A stretch of 64,000 nt of DNA, taken from NCBI GenBank assembly GCA_002353295.1, contig DEJG01000019.1, forward strand, positions 321,300 to 385,299, in the 5' to 3' direction. Made by a program: the position numbers and the translations under genes. Numbering within the stretch: the first letter of the stretch is position 1; every line of letters begins with the position of its first letter. Below the pieces are notes generated by a model. It was given only the letters and a program-made list of their open reading frames with translations, had not been told where the DNA came from and ran no database searches. Shown here piece after piece: positions 57,941-64,000 of this stretch. This DNA is from Prevotella sp. UBA2754. Lineage in GTDB: Bacteria > Bacteroidota > Bacteroidia > Bacteroidales > Bacteroidaceae.

Positions 57941-59086
57941 TTAATAAAGCGAATTATAAATTTCGCGGGCATCTTGTTCCGTTACTACTCTTGGATTGTT
58001 CTTCAGCAGGCGTTGCACCTCCATGGCAGCTTTTGCCATCCCGTCGACGGCAGTCTGGGGAACACCCAGATCAGTCAGCTTTTTGGGAATGCCTACAGCT
58101 TCAGCCAGTTGGTAGATAAAGTCCACACCTCGCTGAGCTGTCTCTTCTGCAGACGATCCTGCTGTTACGCCACAGGCAATAGCCACATCAGCATAGCGCT
58201 GTGGACAGGCTTCTGCATTAAACTTCATCACAGAAGGCAGGAGAATAGCATTTGACAGTCCATGAGGAATATGGAACTCACCACCAAGCGGGTAGGAGAG
58301 AGCATGGACAGCAGCCGTATTCACCGGTCCCAGACACAGTCCGCCATACAGTGAACCCAGTGCCAGAGCCTCGCGCGCCTCTACATCCTTTCCGTCTTTG
58401 ACAGCACGCTCCAAATTGGCAGAAATCAAGCGGATGCCCTGAAGTGCATAGATGTCAACAGCAGGATGCGCAAACTTATTGGTATAGGCCTCAATACAGT
58501 GGGTCAGTGCATCCATACCAGTATCAGCCGTTACCTTGGCAGGCACCGTCCATGTCAGTTTGGGGTCTACATAAGCCGCGTCAGCGAGCAGATAAGGCGA
58601 CACGATACCTTTCTTCAGGTGGTCGCGCTCATCGAGCAGGATGGCATTAGGCGACACCTCCGAACCAGTTCCTGCCGTCGTGGGCAGACAGGCCATCCAA
58701 AGTCCTTTAGCCTTGATGAAACCAGTCCCGAAACAGTCGGTAGCCAGTTGACTGGAATGGACAAAGGCAGCCACCAGTTTAGCCACATCGAGTACTGAGC
58801 CACCACCGATACCAACCACACTGTCGGCCTGAAACCGGCGTGCTATTTCCAATATCTTCTCGAAGTCATTGACAGTGGGCTCTGCCATAATCTGGTCGAA
58901 TACCTCTATGCTGATTCCTGCGCCCTTCAGTTCCGCTAAAGGTTCTTCAAGGAGTGGCAGGATAGGGGGTGCTGTCAGCACGAACAGTCGTTTGAACCCA
59001 AGTTTTTGATAATCCTCTACTAATGTTTGTATGCAGCCAGTACCGAACACAATTTTCTGAGGCTGCAAGAGTGTGATAGCTTTCAT
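57941..59086 (-). CDS. Iron-containing alcohol dehydrogenase
   Basis: 381 residues of the group III family: GIGGGSVLDVAKLVAAF (NAD binding), PTTAGTGSEVSPNAI, the metal ligands in DALTHCIEAYTNKFAHPAVD and HALSYPLGGEFHIPHGLSNAILLP. It oxidises or reduces a small alcohol/aldehyde in the cytoplasm. Within this operon it may act on a sugar-acid fragment such as a C3 or C2 aldehyde. Its start overlaps the transporter stop by four bases. Confidence 0.93.
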   Translation of the reverse strand: MKAITLLQPQKIVFGTGCIQTLVEDYQKLGFKRLFVLTAPPILPLLEEPLAELKGAGISIEVFDQIMAEPTVNDFEKILEIARRFQADSVVGIGGGSVLDVAKLVAAFVHSSQLATDCFGTGFIKAKGLWMACLPTTAGTGSEVSPNAILLDERDHLKKGIVSPYLLADAAYVDPKLTWTVPAKVTADTGMDALTHCIEAYTNKFAHPAVDIYALQGIRLISANLERAVKDGKDVEAREALALGSLYGGLCLGPVNTAAVHALSYPLGGEFHIPHGLSNAILLPSVMKFNAEACPQRYADVAIACGVTAGSSAEETAQRGVDFIYQLAEAVGIPKKLTDLGVPQTAVDGMAKAAMEVQRLLKNNPRVVTEQDAREIYNSLY

Positions 59087-60639
59087 TGTTTTTTATTCTT
59101 TTCTTCTAAATATCCGTAAATAGTCAGTTCTTTATCTGCCAACGGTGTCTTAAACAGGAAACTGGCCAGATAGCCTACTACGAGGACGATGAGATGGGAA
59201 TAGACACCCAGCATATACTTATGGTGTGTGAAGTTCCACTCACCCAAGTCGAGCAATGTTTCTTTGACTCCTGTTCCATGAATATCCACCTTCGTGGAAG
59301 TCAGAACGGCGTATGCTGTAAAGATGACAGCTACAGCAATACCAATATACAGTCCCTGTTTGTTGGCACGCCTGCTGAACAGTCCGAGGACGAAGATACC
59401 CACAATTCCGGCCGAGAAAATGGCATACAGTGAGAACAAGGCTCCCAGCACGCCTTCCCCTCCCCAGGAGATATAAAGAGCAGCCACCCCGATGGCACCG
59501 ATACCTGCAGCCACCACCATCCACTTGCCAAAACGCAACTGTTGTTGGTCAGTGGCATTCTTTTTGAAACGCTGGTAGTAGTCCTGTACAGCAATAGCCG
59601 ACAGACAGTTGAGGTCTGAGTCCAGGCTTGAGATAGCTGCTGCAGCCAGTGCTGCAATGATAAGTCCGCGAATGCCGACAGGCAGTTCGTGAGCGATGAA
59701 GTAAGGGAATACCTCATCGGCTTTGATGCCCTCAGGAAGCAGTGGAGCTCCCTCTGCATGATAATAGGCAAAGAGTGCAGTACCGATAAACATAAAGAGT
59801 GCCCAGATGGGTACAGACATCATGACACCGATATAGGCAGCCTTCTTAGCTTCCTTATCGTTCTTGGCAGCCAGATAGCGCTGCACGATGGTTTGGTCGG
59901 TACCATATTTTTGCAGCGCATAGAAGATACCGTTCAAAACCATTACGATGAAAGTCAACTTGGTGAGATCCCAGTCGTAAGGTCCAAACGAAATCTTATG
60001 ATATTCCGAGGCAATGCGGAAAGTTTCAGCCGGTCCGCCCTCGATGCCAAACATCAGAATCAGAATACAGATGATGCCTCCTCCAATCAGCAGGAATCCC
60101 TGTGCCACATCCATCCATACGATAGCCTCCATACCACCGAACAAGGTCAGGATAATAATCGTGATACCCAGTATCAGTACGATGGCATAGATGTCAATGT
60201 TCAAGAAGGTAGCCAGTGCCATCGATACGAGGAAGAACACGGTGCCTGCCTTCGAGAAATGTCCCAAGGTGAAGGCCAGTGAGGAATATAGTCGGGCAAA
60301 CAGTCCGAAACGGCGTTCGAAATACTCGTAAGTTGACAATCGTATCACCTTACGGAACAGGGGTACGATGATGCCGATCAACGCCACCAGTACGATGGGC
60401 ACCATCAGTCCTTGTACCAGCAGAATCCAGTTGTCTGCATATGCCGCACCTGGGTAGGCGAGGAAGGTGACACTGGATATCAGTGTGGCAAAAATAGAGA
60501 TGCCCACTGCCCAGGCAGGAATCTTTCCGCCTCCGGCAAAATATTGTGACGTGTCTTTCTGCTTGTGAGCAAAATAAACTCCCGTACCAATGGCTGCCAG
60601 GATGGACAGCAAAACAATGATGTAATCTATTATATGCAT
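59083..60639 (-). CDS. Sodium:solute symporter (SSS family) of the sugar-acid operon
   Basis: 518 residues with about 13-14 TM helices. AHKQKDTSQYFAGGGKIPAWAVGISIFATLISSVTFLAYPG is the SSS signature (the SGLT/sialic-acid-type branch), and AAISSLDSDLNCLSAI covers the conserved sodium-site region. It probably imports the substrate of the operon, perhaps an acidic sugar from pectin. It is longer than the SSS at 6853 and not a close paralogue. Confidence 0.92.
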   Translation of the reverse strand: MHIIDYIIVLLSILAAIGTGVYFAHKQKDTSQYFAGGGKIPAWAVGISIFATLISSVTFLAYPGAAYADNWILLVQGLMVPIVLVALIGIIVPLFRKVIRLSTYEYFERRFGLFARLYSSLAFTLGHFSKAGTVFFLVSMALATFLNIDIYAIVLILGITIIILTLFGGMEAIVWMDVAQGFLLIGGGIICILILMFGIEGGPAETFRIASEYHKISFGPYDWDLTKLTFIVMVLNGIFYALQKYGTDQTIVQRYLAAKNDKEAKKAAYIGVMMSVPIWALFMFIGTALFAYYHAEGAPLLPEGIKADEVFPYFIAHELPVGIRGLIIAALAAAAISSLDSDLNCLSAIAVQDYYQRFKKNATDQQQLRFGKWMVVAAGIGAIGVAALYISWGGEGVLGALFSLYAIFSAGIVGIFVLGLFSRRANKQGLYIGIAVAVIFTAYAVLTSTKVDIHGTGVKETLLDLGEWNFTHHKYMLGVYSHLIVLVVGYLASFLFKTPLADKELTIYGYLEEKNKKQ

Positions 60640-60651
60640 TTCGAAGTTACG

Positions 60652-61548
60652 TTATTTCGAAAGGGATTCAGCCTTGGCGGCAATCTTTTGTTCTTCAGCA
60701 GCAGAAAGTCGGGTGAGAGGCATAAGCATCCAGGGCTCACAGAGTCCTTTGGTCTGCATCATTACTTTCAAGGCAGTAAGACTCTGTCCGAGGGTGCGGT
60801 CCTTCTGATAGATCTTAGCAATCTCGTTGGTCTCGTCCTGCAGGCGATTGGCTGTAGTCATATCCCCTTGCACGGCAGCCTCATAGAGCTGTTGGAACAT
60901 CTCGGGCACAAAGTTTCCAGTGGAGGGTACAATCCCGTCGCCACCCAGTTCAAGTGAGTGAGCCGACTGTGCAGCCCATCCACAGAAATAGCAGAAGTCT
61001 TCACGCCCTTTGGCTATCTCGATGCACTGTGCCATGCGCTCCAAGTCACGTTCTGAATCCTTCAGTCCCACGATGTTCGGATGGTCAGCCAATCGGCGGA
61101 TGACATCCACAGGAATACTCATGTGGGTAGTGGCCAGGATATTATAGAGCATCAGCGGACCCTTGATATTGTCAGCCAGTGTGCGGTAGTAGTTCTCCAT
61201 CTGCTCTTCTGTCAGCGCATAATAGGTGGGCAGGGTAGCCACGATGACGTCAGCTCCCGCCTGCGTATATGCCTCTGCCTGTACCAGTTGTTCAGCAAAG
61301 CAGTTGCCTGTCAGTCCGGCATAGATGGTGATACGTCCTTGGGCAGCCTTGACAGCTGTCTCCACGAACAATTTGCCGTCCTGCTGACTGACACTGTTAC
61401 CCTCACCGGTTGTTCCCATCAGCAAGGGAGATACTCCTGCTTCGGCAAAAAATGCAATGATACGCTCCACAGCCTGTGTGTCGAGCGTACCGTTTTCTGT
61501 TACCGGCGTGACCATCGGTACGACCACGCCATGATATTTTTTATTCAT
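60652..61548 (-). CDS. DapA/NanA-family aldolase or dehydratase
   Basis: About 298 residues from ATG 61548 (MNKKYHGVVVPMVTPV). The TIM-barrel family motifs are LLMGTTGEGNSVS, MLYNI (catalytic Tyr) and VGLKDSERD (Schiff-base Lys). Members include dihydrodipicolinate synthase, N-acetylneuraminate lyase and keto-deoxy sugar acid aldolases. Its place in a catabolic operon points to a sugar-acid lyase or dehydratase rather than lysine biosynthesis. It overlaps the isomerase gene by eight bases. Confidence 0.87.
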   Translation of the reverse strand: MNKKYHGVVVPMVTPVTENGTLDTQAVERIIAFFAEAGVSPLLMGTTGEGNSVSQQDGKLFVETAVKAAQGRITIYAGLTGNCFAEQLVQAEAYTQAGADVIVATLPTYYALTEEQMENYYRTLADNIKGPLMLYNILATTHMSIPVDVIRRLADHPNIVGLKDSERDLERMAQCIEIAKGREDFCYFCGWAAQSAHSLELGGDGIVPSTGNFVPEMFQQLYEAAVQGDMTTANRLQDETNEIAKIYQKDRTLGQSLTALKVMMQTKGLCEPWMLMPLTRLSAAEEQKIAAKAESLSK

Positions 61549-62962
61549 GCACATAAAGATTCCATCCAAGATAAGTTTCTATAGCTTCGTTCAGAATATC
61601 CACAACATCGGTGCGGCACATCGCTACATGGTGCTCGAAACCGTTCTTGCAGATGTACTTCATCAGTTTCTGCAGGTTGTCAACCTTCGTCACGGCAATA
61701 CATCCGTCCATTCCGTATGGATCATCGGTGATCTCGCCTTTGCCGAGGTATGCCTTGATACAGCCCTTGGGGTCGTCGGTAGAAATACGGAAGAAGGTGA
61801 ACGGACCGCCAGTCACTTTGGCATAGACAGCCCCGAAGGTCTTCACCTTACCCAACGTGCGTCCCAGTACGCCCAACGGACCTAACTTCAGATCGTTCTG
61901 TACGAACGATTTCGGGTAGTTGCCACAGTGGGTACAAACACACTTGTTGCGATCCTCGGCAAAATTGTTATTCCAGTCGAGGAGGGCAGAAGCCTTGCCA
62001 CTGGCCAGTGTCAGTGCATACATCGAGACAGCACCGGCCAGGTCGGTCTCACAGGCAGCAGGAATCAGCTTGTCGCCCAGCATAGACATGGTTACACAAG
62101 GAGCGCAGCCATAGTTGATTTCCAGAGAGTCCCAACACTGGATGGCCACAGCCTGCACGTCATTCTTCTCAATCCATTCCTCTACAGCCACACTGAACTT
62201 AGCCTGCAGTGCCACTTTGTCTTTGTAGTTGTCTGGAACCTTGGCATAGTCACAGGTGCGGTTACACATCTCAATGAGTTTCGGATCATCGTCACTGATC
62301 TTCTGGGCAGCAAAGAGAATCTCACTCAAGTCAGCAGGTACAACGGTGATACCTGTGCGTTGTAACAGTTTTTCTGAGGCACGACAAGTGTTGAAGCCCA
62401 GCGGGCGTGTGCCAATCTGTCCGATGCGGCAATGGCGCAAGCCGTTTACGACGCGGCAGATAGCTGCAAAGCGGTCGATATCTTTCTTCAACAGCGGGTC
62501 GTAGATAGAATAGGTATGCAGTGTGGTGTCCGTGAAAGGAATACCATATTGATAGAGGTTGTTGCAGACGGAGATCTTTCCGCAGAAAGCATCACGGCGG
62601 CTGTCCAAATCCACCTTGTCGTTCTCGTCGTCGCAAGCCTGCACCATGACGGGAACGTTCAAGTCAGCATCGCTGATGGCATTGATGATGCCAATCTCGA
62701 ATCCGAAGTTTGGAAGCGATACGATGATACCGTCAATCTCGTCACGATGGGCACGGAACTGTTTCGAAACCTTCAGTCCGTCCTCGCGGGTTTCAATACT
62801 GCTGCTGCCTGTTGGCGTGGCATCTTCTGGCAGGATGATATACTCGTAGCCTCCCTCCTCCAGCGTCTTTAGCAGTTGTTTACGTACATCCTTTGCTAGT
62901 TCAGAATTAAAATAGGCGCGCGTACCAATAATCACGCCAAAACAAGTCTTTCCGTTTTTCAT
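61541..62962 (-). CDS. L-fucose isomerase-like protein
   Basis: 473 residues. FGVIIGTRAYFNSELAKDVR opens the fold; PAACETDLAGAVSMYAL and the C-terminal GFEHHVAMCRTDV provide the Glu, Asp and His expected at the metal site of FucI-like enzymes. A Cys cluster (CVCTHCGNYP, about 326-335) is unusual and could bind a metal. It is the first gene of the leftward operon, downstream of a divergent promoter. It is only distantly related to the AraA-like protein at 47285. The substrate is not known. Confidence 0.8.
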   Translation of the reverse strand: MKNGKTCFGVIIGTRAYFNSELAKDVRKQLLKTLEEGGYEYIILPEDATPTGSSSIETREDGLKVSKQFRAHRDEIDGIIVSLPNFGFEIGIINAISDADLNVPVMVQACDDENDKVDLDSRRDAFCGKISVCNNLYQYGIPFTDTTLHTYSIYDPLLKKDIDRFAAICRVVNGLRHCRIGQIGTRPLGFNTCRASEKLLQRTGITVVPADLSEILFAAQKISDDDPKLIEMCNRTCDYAKVPDNYKDKVALQAKFSVAVEEWIEKNDVQAVAIQCWDSLEINYGCAPCVTMSMLGDKLIPAACETDLAGAVSMYALTLASGKASALLDWNNNFAEDRNKCVCTHCGNYPKSFVQNDLKLGPLGVLGRTLGKVKTFGAVYAKVTGGPFTFFRISTDDPKGCIKAYLGKGEITDDPYGMDGCIAVTKVDNLQKLMKYICKNGFEHHVAMCRTDVVDILNEAIETYLGWNLYVHE

Positions 62963-63000
62963 TTGTTTAATAGAAGTTTGTTATAGATTAGAATTTCCGA

Positions 63001-63008
63001 CAAAGTTA
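63001..63008 (-). promoter_or_regulatory. -7 promoter element of the sugar-acid operon
   Basis: TAACTTTG on the minus strand, 38 bases before ATG 62962. Confidence 0.65.
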
Positions 63009-63030
63009 CAAAAAATAATGGTAACAATGT

Positions 63031-63058
63031 GTTTTTGATTGTTAATGTAATCAAAAAC
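63031..63058. promoter_or_regulatory. 10-bp perfect inverted repeat between divergent promoters
   Basis: GTTTTTGATT and AATCAAAAAC flank an 8-base spacer. Its centre lies about 36 bases from one -7 element and 38 from the other, covering both -33 regions. It is probably an operator shared by the isomerase operon and the BKACE gene. Confidence 0.65.
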
Positions 63059-63082
63059 CTTGAAAAATTATTCTTTTCTTTG

Positions 63083-63090
63083 TATCTTTG
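63083..63090 (+). promoter_or_regulatory. -7 promoter element of the BKACE gene
   Basis: TATCTTTG followed by C, 28 bases before ATG 63119. Confidence 0.65.
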
Positions 63091-63118
63091 CCTACTGAAA
63101 TACTAAAACAAAATATCA

Positions 63119-63961
63119 ATGATGAGAAAGATTATTGTCACCGTGGCACCTGTCTGCCATGTGGGTAAGGAAATTCCTGCCGACGTCAAAAACCCGCTGA
63201 CTCCTGAGGAGATAGCCGAAGATACTATCAATTGTTATAAGGCAGGAGCCTGTGAGGTACATCTGCATACCCGCGACCTGCAAGGTAATCCTACTTTTGA
63301 ACTGGATGTGTTCCGTCAGACTATCGGACTGATCCGTCAAGAGACAGACATGATCGTGCAGGGTTCTACAGGTGGTCTCTCCACGCTGACCCTTGCGGAA
63401 CGTTGTGTCTCTCTGGATGTACCAGAGGTGGAAGTAGCTTCGCTGAACATGGGAAGTGTCAATTTCGGAGAGACGGTATATGTCAATACGATGCCCGACC
63501 TGCGCTATTGGGCAAAGCGTCTGGACGAGACCAACACCGTGCCTGAAATGGAGCTCTTCGACTTGAGCCATGTGGAGTGTGCCACCCGTCTGGCGGACGA
63601 AGGTGTGTTGCATCGTCCCATGCACTATAATTTCTGTGTAGGACCGGGCAATTCTTCTAACCTGTCAGCCACTGGCCGTAACCTGGCTATGCTCTGTTCT
63701 CTGATGGAACCGGGAACCAGTTGGGGTATTACCCACGACTCGATGCGCGACTTCTCTATGTTGGCTTGTGCCATCGGCATGGGCGCCTCCGCCGTCCGTG
63801 TCGGTTTCGAAGACAGCTTTTATTATGCAGAGGGCAAGCGGGCACATACCAATGCCGAGTTAGTAGAGCGACTGGTAGCACTCATCCGCATGATGGGATG
63901 CGAACCTGCCACACCTGATGAGGCCAGAGCTATGCAACATATAAAAAGAGGGAAGAGGTAA
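63119..63961 (+). CDS. Beta-keto acid cleavage enzyme (BKACE, DUF849)
   Basis: 280 residues, starting MRKIIVTVAPVCHVGKE at either of two adjacent ATGs. The zinc motif CEVHLHTRD (His-x-His), AVRVGFEDSFYY with the Glu ligand, and the TIM-barrel layout match BKACE, which splits beta-keto acids with acetyl-CoA. It is divergent from the six-gene sugar-acid operon and shares an operator-like palindrome with it. The C-terminal residues KRGKR run into the repeat at 63948, so the true C-terminus may originally have differed. The next gene of its transcript lies beyond the window. Confidence 0.88.
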   Translation: MMRKIIVTVAPVCHVGKEIPADVKNPLTPEEIAEDTINCYKAGACEVHLHTRDLQGNPTFELDVFRQTIGLIRQETDMIVQGSTGGLSTLTLAERCVSLDVPEVEVASLNMGSVNFGETVYVNTMPDLRYWAKRLDETNTVPEMELFDLSHVECATRLADEGVLHRPMHYNFCVGPGNSSNLSATGRNLAMLCSLMEPGTSWGITHDSMRDFSMLACAIGMGASAVRVGFEDSFYYAEGKRAHTNAELVERLVALIRMMGCEPATPDEARAMQHIKRGKR

Positions 63962-63997
63962 GAGGTAAGAGGTGAGAGGTAAGAGGTAAGAGGTAAA
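63948..63997 (+). repeat. GAGGTAA-type repeat after the BKACE gene
   Basis: Seven near-identical units of GAGGTAA or GAGGTGA run from the last codons of the BKACE gene to the window end. Confidence 0.7.
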
Positions 63998-64000
63998 CTA

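Noticed and set aside
59689..60282. 197-codon plus-strand frame inside the SSS transporter
   Set aside because: Antisense shadow of a well-recognised transporter; no start context or motif.
63116..63625. 169-codon minus-strand frame opposite BKACE
   Set aside because: BKACE motifs on the plus strand and its promoter explain the region.

Overview
This window looks like a chromosomal segment of a Prevotella/Segatella-type member of the Bacteroidota. The evidence is the recurrent -7 promoter element TAnnTTTG about 5-60 bases before starts, a hybrid one-protein two-component regulator, Bacteroidota-type Wza/Wzz proteins with a long N-terminal extension, a tmRNA whose tag reads GENKYALAA, and secreted proteins with the C-terminal signature found in Prevotella.

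Layout. 1-8.3 kb: end of mfd, then a first capsule/EPS export pair (SLBB export protein, Wzz), an orphan TrpB2-type tryptophan synthase beta and an SSS transporter. 8.2-16.7 kb: a sensor-less hybrid histidine kinase, a candidate small RNA, gpx-trxB redox genes, ribosomal protein L31 type B, a DUF308 membrane protein, a histidine phosphatase, a Gly/Arg/His-rich secreted protein, a small lipoprotein and a Wzi-like outer-membrane protein. 16.9-36.9 kb: a MATE exporter and flavoprotein, then a surface-polysaccharide cluster transcribed mostly leftwards (second SLBB/Wzz pair, Wzy, Wzx flippase, several glycosyltransferases, WecB, acetyltransferase, initiating sugar transferase). It is interrupted by an AAA-type ATPase with its own operator-bearing promoter and by decayed fragments of a PD-(D/E)XK transposase-family gene, a GH16 glucanase and an IS transposase. 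37.0-37.4 kb: tmRNA.

37.4-44.5 kb is the most unusual part. It is a compact four-gene operon encoding a TMEM43-family membrane protein, an exported fusion of a nucleoside-hydrolase domain to a zeta-toxin-like P-loop kinase domain, a lipoprotein carrying a paralogous P-loop kinase domain, and a second lipoprotein. An LMW phosphatase and a small secreted protein lie upstream. P-loop kinases predicted to lie outside the cytoplasm are unexpected, and this is the best candidate for an undescribed system.

44.8-64 kb is catabolic: an L-rhamnose operon (kinase, AraA/FucI-like isomerase, MFS transporter, aldolase), two microproteins, a secreted protein, a pectinesterase-pectate lyase fusion, a six-gene leftward sugar-acid operon (FucI-like isomerase, DapA-family lyase, SSS transporter, iron alcohol dehydrogenase, PdxA2-like dehydrogenase, DUF1537 kinase) and a divergent BKACE enzyme. 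The whole end suggests pectin depolymerisation followed by use of rhamnose and an acid sugar.

Two operator-like palindrome arrays of unrelated sequence share an exact 22-bp period. Short degenerate heptamer-type repeats occur at gene junctions and, in frame, inside three protein-coding genes.
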